Source of the DNA: Limnoperna fortunei
Lineage: Eukaryota; Mollusca; Bivalvia; Mytilida; Modiolidae
DNA length: 64,000 nt
Assembly (NCBI GenBank): GCA_944474755.1
Contig: OX104120.1
Location: 42,450,067-42,514,066, forward strand
Direction of reading: 5' to 3'
Shown: piece by piece, positions 34,698-44,379 of the stretch
How positions within the stretch are numbered: the first letter of the stretch is position 1
How the letters are laid out: every line of letters begins with the position of its first letter
Made by a program: the position numbers and the translations under genes
Notes under the pieces: generated by a model
Database searches by the model: none
Told to the model about the DNA's origin: nothing
What the model saw: only the letters and a program-made list of their open reading frames with translations

Positions 34698-37385
34698 ATG
34701 AAAGGAACTAAGGTCACTAGTCTACCTACGCTTGTCCAAAACCAAAAGCAAGCGGTAACTAATAAACAGAAAGCTAACTTGTTGGCAATGTCCTTCGCGG
34801 AAGATAGTAGCGACCAAAATCTAGAAACCCAATTTAAATTGCATAAGGAAAAATTTGAAAAGGAAAACCCAATAGAAAAAGATCTAAACCCCGATAATAA
34901 TAAAAAATCTATTAATAAACCCTTCACGAAAAAGGAACTAATAAAGGTACTTAAAACCAAAAAAACTACCGCACCGGGAGATGACCGGATCTCATATGAA
35001 ATGTTTAAACACATGCCGGATAACATGATAAACATCGTGTTAGATCTAATAAACCAAGTTTGGGACTCTGGACAATTACCATCTTCTTGGAAAAATGCAA
35101 ATGTAATCCCAATCCTTAAACCCAATAAAAATAAATCAGACCCTAAATCATATCGCCCAATCTCACTGACCTCAAACTTTTGTAAACTAATGGAAAGCAT
35201 GGTAAATGAAAGACTTAAATACATCATAGAAAAAAATAATATTATCAAGGATAACCAGAGTGGTTTCCGTAAAGGTCGGTCAACGATTTACCATTTAATC
35301 AGATTAGAAACAGAAATTCAAAAAGCTAAAGCAAGAAACCAGTATCTTTTGGCGGTATTTTTAGACATTGAAAAAGCCTTCGATCTCGTTTGGAGAAAAG
35401 GTCTTCTTTACAAAATTAAACAATTTGGAATAAGCGGTAATATGTTTAACTTTATATCAGACTTTTCACAGGACCGCAAAATTCAAGTTAAAGTTAATAA
35501 CGAAACCTCGGACGAACGCGAACTCCAAAACGGCACCCCCCAAGGCAGTGTTATCAGTCCGACACTGTTTAATATTTTAATAGATGATTTAGTATATCAA
35601 GCTGAAAAATCCGCTAAAACTTCGCAGTTTGCCGATGACAGTGCAATGTGGCACAGAGGCCATAACCTTAAAATACTTAGAAATAAAATGCAACGAACTT
35701 TGGATAATGTAAGTAAATGGGCCATCAAATGGGGCTTTAAGATTTCAAAAACTAAAACAATAGGTGTTATTTTTGGAAACAGAAAAGTAACATCAACCAA
35801 CCTCACATTAGGCAACCAACCCATAAAATTTGAAAATCATGTTAAATTTTTAGGACTGATATTTGACCGTAAATTAACATGGAAAAAACATTTTGACTAC
35901 CTAGAGGAGAGATCTAAACCTATACTCAACCTTATGAGATATGTTCAGGCTAATAATTTTGGAATGGGCACTGAAACTCTGATAATGTTGTATAAATCTA
36001 TACTCAGGTCCATACTAGACTACGGATGCCAGGTTTTCAACTCCGCCTCTAATAGTCTTAAACTTAAACTAGATAAAATACAGTATAAGGGTCTCCGAAT
36101 AGCTTTAGGCGCTTTAACGTCAACGCCAGTGGAAAATCTATTAGTTGAAGCAGGGGAAAAACCGCTGCAACTTAGGCGCGACGAATTTTCATTAAAATAT
36201 TACGCTAGATGCTCACAAAATCAAAAAAATCCAGCAAAAGAAACCCTCGAGGATTGTGTCGAATATAGAGCAAAATCACAAAAATGGAAAAATGACACAA
36301 TCCCTTTTGGCTACAGAGTAAGGAAAGAATTAAAACTAAATAAATTAGATCAAATTCAAATAGTGCAACACAATCCTCCTACTCTTCCACCATGGATTAT
36401 AAAAACCGCAAATACCTCATGTGAATTAAAAAATAAAGTAGATAAAGGAGATGACCCTAATATAATAAAAACAATAACCCTAGAACACCTAGATAGTAAA
36501 TATAAAAACTTTGAAAAAATTTATACCGATGGTTCAAAGGACCCAATCACCGGTAAAACTGGTTGCGCGTTTACCGTACCAAAAGCAAAATATGTATTCC
36601 ATGAACGCTGCACCGATAATATCTCGGTATACACCACCGAAATGATAGCAATTTTCAAAGCATTAAAATGGATAGTGGACTCTGACTATCCATATCAAAA
36701 GGTAGTTATACTTACAGATTCACTGAGTGCCATCCAATCAATTGATAATAACCAATCGAGTAGACCGGATATTTTAGAGGCTATTCAAATGCTAGCATTT
36801 AAAATAAGAAATAAACAAATCGAATTAATAATAGAATGGATACCAGCCCACGTAGGTATCTTAGGAAATGAACTAGCAGATAAACTTGCTAAAGCAGCTT
36901 TAAAACAAGAAAACATAAATATAAACATAGCCTATAGTACATCTGAATTCTACGCGATCGTGAAAAATATATTTAAAAAGAAATGGCAAGATATTTGGGA
37001 CACACATCGAAATTCATGGTACTACCGGCTTAATCCATCAGTTAATTCAAAGCCATTTTTCTATCTAGGAAATCGACACCATTCAAAAACTTTAACTAGG
37101 CTCAGACTTGGCACCACCCTTCTACCTGGTCAAATGGGGCAACACATCAAAAATATATCGCCGCTCTGCAGTGTATGCAACACCAAAGAAGACATCGAAC
37201 ATGTCATCCTGCACTGCGTAGCCCATAACAACGCCAGAATAAAACTTAACACAGCGCTTACTAAATTTAACATCAATACCATCGATATCAAGATCTTGTT
37301 AGACCCTCCTAAAGAATTTAAAAACCAAATATATAAAGAGCTCGTCGATTTTATTACGGAAATTGATTATCACAAATGTATATAA
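34698..37385 (+). CDS. LINE reverse transcriptase and RNase H polyprotein
   Basis: 895 codons are open, and the frame is also open upstream to about 34641 (SKLNHRSNVKQVWQTIKN), so the ATG at 34698 is not a natural start. The RT fingers and palm include SYRPISLTSNFCKLMES, NQSGFRKGRST, VFLDIEKAFDLVWRKGL, NGTPQGSVISPTLFNIL and FADDS with catalytic Asp 313-314. RNase H follows at about 605-740: IYTDGSK (Asp 611), TTEMIAI (Glu 648), ILTDSLSAI (Asp 674) and NELADKLAKAA (Asp 728), all four acidic residues present. The C-terminus has CSVCNTKEDIEHVILHC (Cys 824, Cys 827, His 835, Cys 840). The enzyme copies the element RNA at the nicked target and removes RNA from the hybrid. It lies directly before the hairpin array. 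Confidence 0.95.
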   Translation: MKGTKVTSLPTLVQNQKQAVTNKQKANLLAMSFAEDSSDQNLETQFKLHKEKFEKENPIEKDLNPDNNKKSINKPFTKKELIKVLKTKKTTAPGDDRISYEMFKHMPDNMINIVLDLINQVWDSGQLPSSWKNANVIPILKPNKNKSDPKSYRPISLTSNFCKLMESMVNERLKYIIEKNNIIKDNQSGFRKGRSTIYHLIRLETEIQKAKARNQYLLAVFLDIEKAFDLVWRKGLLYKIKQFGISGNMFNFISDFSQDRKIQVKVNNETSDERELQNGTPQGSVISPTLFNILIDDLVYQAEKSAKTSQFADDSAMWHRGHNLKILRNKMQRTLDNVSKWAIKWGFKISKTKTIGVIFGNRKVTSTNLTLGNQPIKFENHVKFLGLIFDRKLTWKKHFDYLEERSKPILNLMRYVQANNFGMGTETLIMLYKSILRSILDYGCQVFNSASNSLKLKLDKIQYKGLRIALGALTSTPVENLLVEAGEKPLQLRRDEFSLKYYARCSQNQKNPAKETLEDCVEYRAKSQKWKNDTIPFGYRVRKELKLNKLDQIQIVQHNPPTLPPWIIKTANTSCELKNKVDKGDDPNIIKTITLEHLDSKYKNFEKIYTDGSKDPITGKTGCAFTVPKAKYVFHERCTDNISVYTTEMIAIFKALKWIVDSDYPYQKVVILTDSLSAIQSIDNNQSSRPDILEAIQMLAFKIRNKQIELIIEWIPAHVGILGNELADKLAKAALKQENININIAYSTSEFYAIVKNIFKKKWQDIWDTHRNSWYYRLNPSVNSKPFFYLGNRHHSKTLTRLRLGTTLLPGQMGQHIKNISPLCSVCNTKEDIEHVILHCVAHNNARIKLNTALTKFNINTIDIKILLDPPKEFKNQIYKELVDFITEIDYHKCI

Positions 37386-37482
37386 CTATCTCTTTCGTTT
37401 CCTTTCAATTCCTGTATACACCACTTACCTAGGTGTCTTCTGCAACGGTCGCACCCTACAACTAATAAATAAAAAGTAAAAT

Positions 37483-38328
37483 CCTCGGTACAGTAAGCCA
37501 AGAGCTTTGCCCAGGCGGCCCCGAGGGACATAGGGAATTCCAAAATAATCAACCCCTTTAACTTGTTAACAAACTACTCCTCAGTTAGGTAAGCCAAGAG
37601 CCTCGTCGGGCACCCTACGAGGAACACGCGTAATAACGGCAATAATAATCATGAAAAAGTTAAAATTAAACCTAAGTAGGATATGCCAAGAGCATCGTCT
37701 CGGGCAGGTGCCTACATCCGGTTGCAAATTAAAGTCAAATCCTCAGTCGAGTAAGCCAAGAGCTTCGTCTCGGGCTGTTACTGAGGGAAACTCATAAAAG
37801 CCCAATCCCTATAACATGTAACAACCCAACTCCTCAGTAAGGTAAGCCAAGAGCTCGTCTCGGGCACCTTACGAGGAACACGCGTAATAACGGCAACAAT
37901 AATAATGAAAATATTAAAAATACACCTAAGGAGGGTACGCCAAGAGCATCGTCTCGGGCAGGTGCCTAGATCCGACTACAAATTTAAGTCAAACCTCGGT
38001 AGAGTAAGCCAAGAGCTTCGTCTCGGGTACCTTTTGAGGGACATAGAAAATAAATCATAAATACTCCAATCCCTATAACATGTAACAAACCTACTCCTCA
38101 GTAAGGTAAGCCAAGAGCTTCGTCTCGGGCACCTTATCAGGTACACGCGCAATAACGGCAAAAATAAATATTTAAAAAAAAAATAAATAAAATAAACAAA
38201 CCGAAGGAGGGTATGCCAAGAGCATCGTCTCGGGCGGTTTCCTACTTCGGAATACAAATAAAGTCATCGGTAGAGTAAGCCAAGAGCCTCGTCTCGGGCA
38301 CCTACTGATGATTACGCGTAATAACGAC

Positions 38329-38414
<86 letters not shown>

Positions 38415-38465
38415 TAATACAAAGTAGGGCATGCCAAGAGCTACGTCTCGGGCGGGTACCTACTT
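37483..38465 (+). ncRNA. Array of eleven conserved RNA-hairpin units in the LINE 3' region
   Basis: Eleven units carry GCC-AA-GAG, a loop of about six bases (usually CNTCGT), then CTC-G-GGC, which folds as two 3-bp helices around an AA/G internal loop. Each core is enclosed by a longer outer stem. Approximate hairpins: 37483-37526 (degenerate core), 37578-37623, 37676-37715, 37741-37786, 37831-37877, 37931-37970, 37994-38039, 38102-38136, 38201-38250, 38265-38310 and 38422-38465. Outer arms include CCTCAGT/ACTGAGG, GTAAGGT/ACCTTAC, CCGAAG/CTTCGG, CATCGGTAG/CTACTGATG and AAGTAGG/CCTACTT. Units alternate in three types with a higher-order period of about 255-270 bp. A G-U pair in the unit at 38265 suggests the plus strand is the functional RNA. 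Function is unknown. Confidence 0.85.
38329..38417 (+). repeat. (AAT)n microsatellite inside the hairpin array
   Basis: About 28 AAT units lie between the tenth and eleventh hairpins. The same linker in earlier repeats of the array holds a short AATAATAAT seed, so this tract is a local expansion of that linker and not the 3' tail of the element. Confidence 0.93.
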
Positions 38466-38469
38466 CTGA

Positions 38470-39640
38470 ACAATAATCCCTGTACATAATGTTTATAGCA
38501 ATCTTGTATGTATTTAAGGAAAAAAAAACAACAAAAAAGAAAAAAAAAGAGAAAAAAAAAACAGAATAGAATACTCTAATAGATTTCTTAAAAATAAAAA
38601 AAAAACCATCAGAACATGTATATCATTCTTATCTTATAATTTACAAAAATATTGTACATAAACTAACAACAAATATAATACAATTCAACATTGAAATGTA
38701 TATAACACTGAGTTACTTCATTATTTTCAAATTTAAATTAATCATGTAAGGCCATAGTAATGTATATATACAAAATTTTTTTTTTCTCTTTCGTCTGTCA
38801 GATGAGACGTAAAACTGGTGCCTCGTGTACAGTATTCCATCAACTGGCACGTTAAAGACCCCATTGGCAGTATTCGATAAGAGTAGGCGCACGCGCCGCT
38901 GCCATGGCACGTCCAGTACTTGCTGCTAGCGTCTTAGTTCTCTAGCTGGATGCAGCTTGATAGATAAATCTACTTCCGCCAAGTCTTTTTGGTTGCGGCA
39001 TCGCTGACTACTTTTATCATTTCACTTATAGTATTTATGGCCTATAAATCCCAAAAAATACAAATAAATAGGTAAAAATTTTTAATAAAAGCCATCAGGC
39101 AATAAGTCCGTGCGAGACCGTTTTACGGTAGTCAAGGACGTTAAAAACCCCCCTTAAGTAAATTGGACCTTGACATTGAGGTCAAGGTCGGACCGACTAG
39201 CAAGTACTCATCATAAACTACCACTGGACCAAATTTGATGGACTTTCAAATTTTCTATACCTGTAATACTTTTTAACTTCTAGCCAAATTACGCGTAGAA
39301 AGATATAAAGTGAAATGTTAATTGTTAACGCCGCCGTCGGATTGCCTTATGTCTCACCTCCGTAGAATATCGTCGCAGGCCAACCAAAAATATAGCATCT
39401 AATGGGATATTAAGTGATTCCCCACCAAATTTCACTGTTTTTTAATATCCTTAAACACATTTTACTGAATTACAAATCGGCCTATGGAACTGCTGAGCAT
39501 TATAATTAACAGTCCATCTGGGAGGATAATTTTTTCCTTGACATATTCAATTAATTTAAATTGAATGGGATTGTGCTAAAAATTCAATTGATCTTTATTA
39601 TATAGTTCTTTACAACTGGTTTTGAGGGAAAAATAGCAAA
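38470..39640. other. Intergenic, A-rich tract and weak repeat remnants
   Basis: An A-rich run (38515-38600) may be the poly-A end of the LINE. A candidate retroelement block lies at 38785-38995. The rest is AT-rich with a GGACCTTGACATTGAGGTCAA inverted word near 39166 and no exon. Confidence 0.45.
38785..38995 (+). repeat. Candidate SINE or LINE-tail domain shared by marine invertebrates
   Basis: The segment CAGATGAGACGTAAAACTGG, TGCCTCGTGTACAG, CTGGCACGTTAAAGACCCC and GGCAGTATTCGATAAGAGTA resembles a block (GATGAGACGTNAAACC, CCCGTGTGCAG, CACGTTAAAGAACCC) that I recall from repeats in many marine invertebrate genomes. I cannot assign the family. Confidence 0.45.
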
Positions 39641-40340
39641 ACTCATACATTTTGACAATTAATAGGCAACAACTCCTACAAGGGGGGAGGGGGAGGGTCA
39701 TACAACTTCAGTTGAGTTTTGTACAGCTTTTGATGCTGAAGAAGGAGTCTCTTCGACTTTTTGAACTATATGCCAGAAACTGTATTTTGGCCCCTTGTAT
39801 TATTTGTACCCATGGCGGCCATGTTGGTTGGTCAGCGGCCATGATTTGTGCCAAATTGGTAGAGGACATTGTACTGATGATGTTTGCAAAGTTTCATTGC
39901 AATCCCTTCAGTGGTTTTGGGGGAGATTTTGTCTAAAATGGTAATTAAAGGGCAATAAGAAGTATTCTGACAATTTTAGACTAAGTGAATGGTTGGTTTT
40001 ATATTGCTGTTCATTTTTGCAAGTTACAATTTTTTAAACTGAAAATTTCATTAAAAAATCGCAACAAAAGTCTGATATGGCCAGGTTGCAAAGCAAGTGC
40101 CTTGATAAATAATGAATGGCTTACAATTTGTTGGAAGAAGGTTTTGGGTCCGTGTAAAAAAATGTATGAGGAGTTGATTACACAAAATAGGTACCATCTT
40201 CTGCAGTTGTTCTGTAAAAGGACTATGTTCCCAAGGCTGGAAAATTAGGGAAAAAAATCCTTGAACAATACCACAATAGCAGTTGCACAACTTCAAAACA
40301 TATGCCATATTTCTGAGAAGTTTTAGAGATCTGGGTTGTA
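39640..40340 (+). repeat. Dispersed repeat body (same family as 63176-64000)
   Basis: It shares with the right edge of the window, in the same order, AACAACTCCTACAAGG, GAGCTTTTGATGC-like, CCATGGCGGCCATGTTGGTT, GATGATGTTTGCAAAGTTTC and TTCAGTGGTTT. Open frames in it are short and not conserved as protein. Confidence 0.7.
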
Positions 40341-40368
40341 AACTGGAGGAGGAGTTGATTACAAACCA

Positions 40369-42289
40369 GAGGCTCTTAAGAGCCTGTATCGCTCACCTGA
40401 TTTTATAGGCAATGAAGATGGCATTTCCCTGATGTTAAAGTAAGTCCTGTAATTTTCAATAAACTTTAAATAGGACCATCCAAACAATATTACTAGAAAG
40501 CTTTGTTTCATTGGTTAACCAGTTGTATAGAGATTTTTTTTTTGCCCATAGGGTCCTATGTTAAACTAAGTCCTGCGGGGGAGGTGGCCATTTTGAATTT
40601 CCAATTGCCATAAAAAACATAAACTTTATAGAGGACCATCCAAACAATATTGCTAGTAAGTTTTTGTTTCCATTGATTAACCGGTTTCAGAGAAGAAGCC
40701 TTTAAAAACTTTTTCCCATAGGGTCCTATGTTAAACTAAGTCCTGCGGTAGCTGCCATTTTGAATTTCCAATTGCCATAAAAAACATAAACTTTATAGAG
40801 GACCATCCAAACAATATTGCTAGTAAGTTTTTGTTTCCATTGATTAACCGGTTTCAGAGAAGAAGCCTTTAAAAACTTTTTCCCATAGGGTCCTATGTTA
40901 AACTAAGTCCTGCGGTAGCGGCCATTTTGAATTTCCAGTTGGCATAAAAATCATAAACTTTATAAAGGACCACCCAAACAATATTGCTAGTAAGTTTTGT
41001 TTTGATTGGTTAACCTGTTTCAGAGAAAGAAGCCCTTTTTAACCTTTTACCCATAGGGTCCAATGTTAAACTAAGTCCTGCGGTGGCGGCCATTTTGAAT
41101 ATCAGATTGGGATAAAAAAACGTTAACTTTATAGAGGACCATCCAAACAATATTGCTAGTAAGTTTTGTTTCCATTGGTTGGCCGGTTTCAGAAAAGAAG
41201 CCTTTCAAACTTTTTCCCATAGGGTCCTATGTTAAATTAAGTCCTGCGGTGGCAGCCATTTTGAATTTCCAATTGCCATAAAAAACACTAACTTTATAGA
41301 GGACCATCCAAACAATATTGCTAGTAAGTTTTTGTTTCCATTGATTAACCGGTTTCAGAGAAGAAGCCTTTTAAAACTTTTACCCATAGGGTTCTATGTT
41401 AAACTAAGTCCTGCAGTGGCGGCCATTTTGAATTTCCAATTGCCATAAAAAACACAAACTTTATAGAGGACCATCCAAACAATATTGCTAGTAAGTTTTG
41501 TTTTGATTGGTTAACCGGTTTCAGAGAAGAAGCCCTTTTTAACATTTTTCCCATAGGGTCCAATGTTAAACTAAGTCCTGCGGTGGTGGCCATTTTGAAT
41601 ATCAGATTGGGATAAAAAACATTTACTTTATAGAGGACCATCCAAACAATATTGCTAGTAAGTTTTGTTTCCATTGGTTGGCCGGTTTCAGAAAAGAAGC
41701 CTTTCAAACTTTTTCCCATAGGGTCCTATGTTAAATTAAGTCCTGCGGTGGCAGCCATTTTGAATTTCCAATTGCCATAAAAAACACTAACTTTATAGAG
41801 GACCATCCAAACAATATTGCTAGTAAGTTTTTGTTTCCATTGATTAACCTGTTTCAGAGAAGAAGCCTTTTAAAACTTTTTCCCATAGGGTTCTATGTTA
41901 AACTAAGTCCTGCAGTGGCGGCCATTTTGAATTTCCAATTCCCATCTAAAACACAAACTTTAAAGAGGACCATCTAAACAATATTGCTAGTAAGTTTTGT
42001 TTTGATTGGTTAAACGGTTTCAGAGAAGAAGCCCTTTTTAACTTTTTTCCCATAGGGTCCTATGTTAAACTAAGTCTTGAGGTGGCGGCCATATTGGTTT
42101 ACCAATCAAAATAAACAAACACAAACTTTGTAAAGGTCCATCCAATGAACATTATGGCCAAGTTTGGTTTCAATTGGCCAAGTGGTTTCAGAGAAGAAGA
42201 TTACAATGTAAAAAGTTTACAGACGCCGCCGCCGCCGGACGCAAAGTGATAACAATAGCTCACATGACCCTTTGGGTCAGGTGAGCTAA
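40369..42289 (+). mobile_element. Tandemly organised non-autonomous element with terminal hairpins
   Basis: It begins AGAGGCTCTTAAGAGCCTGT (palindrome GGCTCTTAAGAGCC), then ATCGCTCACCTGA. It ends in a 15-bp hairpin (TAGCTCACATGACCC, TTT, GGGTCAGGTGAGCTA; 42256-42288) with one mismatch. GCTCACCTGA near the left end is inverted as TCAGGTGAGC at the right. Between them are about 10 units of roughly 167 bp, each with GAGGACCATCCAAACAATAT, CGGTTTCAGAGAAGAAGCC, CCCATAGGGTCCTATG and CCTGCGGTGGCGGCCATTTT. A three-unit higher-order pattern repeats with a period near 500 bp (41077-41410 matches 41578-41910). No protein is encoded. Confidence 0.88.
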
Positions 42290-44238
42290 AAAAGATATCC
42301 TATTTTCCCTCTCGTGCGACCGCCCCCCCCCCCCCCCCCTCCCCACCCCGACTTCACTTTACTATAACCCTTTCAAAAATTGTCATTAAAGGGAAATAAC
42401 TTCTTCAGGAAGTCATCAAAGAACCTTTGAAAACTGTAGAGCTTGACAAGCTGATCAATTTGAGGTAAGTGTTGTAACAGTCAAAAGCAGTATAATTTCT
42501 GAGATATTCACCAAAAACATGTAACGACCCTTGTTCTATTCTTAGTAACAGCAGCCATGGATCAAAACCCAGGATACAAATATGAAACTAGGTACCCTAA
42601 GAATGATTGGGTCAAGTGGTTTCAGACAACTAGTGATGACAAAAAGTCACATGGACCATCGGTTGAGGTCAGCTAAAAAGCTATTGTTTAGGATGGCCTT
42701 ATACAATTAAATAATTTAATGGTAAATATTCTGAACAAACACAATACTGAAAAGGAGTGTAAGATAAAAAAAAACAATTGAGCTATAAAAATTTATTTTT
42801 CTCTGTAAAGATGCAATAAGGAGATTTCCATGGAAACATGAATCATCATATTAAAAAAATATGGCATTAATTTACAATGTTCATGAATATATACAATAAC
42901 AATAAAAGCTGGACTGATAAACAATCTCCATGATGATATAACAATAAATATCTAAATCAGATCAACATGATCAACAATGTTAAAAATAATGTGGCACAAA
43001 AATCTCAGAAACATGCCAATATACACCTTGTGTTAAAATTGAAATGCATAGATTCAAGAAACTAGCTAACTCAAGTTTTAATGGGGATTTACTCAATTTA
43101 AGACATTTTTAATTTGAAATCCTTGTCAATTAAGGTTGGTCAAGAAGATCTGGACTAAAATCATGCTTTAACTTACAACCTCTGTAGCATCACACTGGGG
43201 TAAAATAAGTTAATATCTGCTCTGTTCCATACATGTACACCATAACACACTTTGATGATATTGAGCATAGTAGTCTTAAGAATGGAACAAAGCCGGATCT
43301 GTGTACCTGATATTGGGTAATAACTATCAGACTCCGGTTATAAACTCCTTAGAACTTTTATTTTACTCTAAACAGGGTACAAATTTGCTAAGAAATGCAA
43401 TTAGCTGTTATTATAATAAAATACAATTGACCTAAGCTGTTTAATACATATAATTATTGCAATAAATTTTAACAATCAACTATGGCACACTGTCAATTGG
43501 ATAAGTCAGGTTTGGACTGAAAAGGCTGCATACTAAAATTGGACGCACTGGCCAACATCATGCTTGTATAGACACTGGTAAATTTTCCCTCATACATTCT
43601 GAACACCTCTGCTCTTTTCAACCTGAACACAAGGTGGATATGTAGTATAATGTAATACATGATCACAATGATAAAATGTGAAAGAAAAATACAACAAAGT
43701 CAATGTTAACAATGTTTATGACAGTCACAAGATCTAAGAAACATGTATATGTAATAGATGAATTTTACAATGTCATGATTCAATCATTTTATGATTACAA
43801 GTATCTACTTGTGTGCCATTTAATAACGGCTACATCAAACATTCACAAAATTTGTTTTATTTGCCCAGTAAACAAAGAGCTTCTCCTGGTACCCTACTCA
43901 AATGATGGATACAGACAAATAAATGCAAGTCCCAGTTCATTTACAGTGTATTGTCATCAATCAGAAAAAAATTACTTAAGGGATAGTTCAAATTTCTGAA
44001 CGGAATAAACAATAGAAATTTTAATTATTCCATATTTTTATTTCCTTTAAATACTCACCATTGTCCATTTTATATTACCTGACCTTATATTTCAGCATGT
44101 GACCGATTGTTGATGATGTTGACTATACATAAATTCTTGCGCAAACAACAGGCAAGGACACTAAAAATTGCAAATATTATTTGACTATTTGTTAAATATT
44201 GTTTTAGTATTTCTTTCATAAAATTGAATTTAAAATAT
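42290..44238. other. AT-rich stretch without a gene
   Basis: It contains a C-run near 42325-42340, AAAGGGAAATAACTTC near 42388, and a SINE shard (AATCCTTGTCAATTAAGGTTGG) near 43119. A 98-codon open frame at 43703-43999 has no recognisable domain. Confidence 0.5.
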
Positions 44239-44379
44239 AAGGATTGTTTGCAATTGTTGGTTAGATTATTGGATATAGATGACTTTGGGTGGGTTTACAC
44301 TGTACATAAACCACTGGAGTAAACCGACCCAAAGTCGTCTATAGCCAATTATTCTAACCAGCAATTGAAAACAATCCTT
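44239..44379. mobile_element. Foldback MITE, 141 bp
   Basis: The left arm (AAGGATTGTTTGCAATTGTT, GGTTAGATTATTGG, GATGACTTTGGGTGGGTTTA) pairs over about 59 bp with the right arm (TAAACCGACCCAAAGTCGTC, CCAATTATTCTAACC, AGCAATTGAAAACAATCCTT), with few mismatches. The spacer is about 20 bp. Target duplications are not clear. Confidence 0.9.

Larger units (their letters stand above)
33348..38470 (+). mobile_element. I-superfamily non-LTR retrotransposon (LINE) with structured 3' region
   Basis: Order on the plus strand: a possible ORF1 tail, APE-type endonuclease, reverse transcriptase, RNase H, a CCHC-like knuckle, then about 1 kb carrying an array of RNA hairpins. An endonuclease plus RT plus RNase H in one long frame fits the I superfamily (I, Nimb and relatives). 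The endonuclease end is damaged but the RT-RNase H part is fully open, so the copy is fairly young. The 5' end is not defined, and the 3' end could be at the last hairpin or in the A-rich stretch at 38515-38575. Confidence 0.85.

Noticed and set aside
34655..35248. 197-codon open frame on the minus strand inside the LINE
   Set aside because: It is the antisense shadow of the reverse-transcriptase frame, whose motifs are clear on the plus strand.
38172..38487. Minus-strand frames rich in Leu or Ile repeats
   Set aside because: They are translations of the AAT microsatellite and the hairpin array.
43703..43999. 98-codon open frame with several Cys residues
   Set aside because: No domain, no conserved spacing and no splice signals. 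It lies in repeat-rich intergenic sequence.
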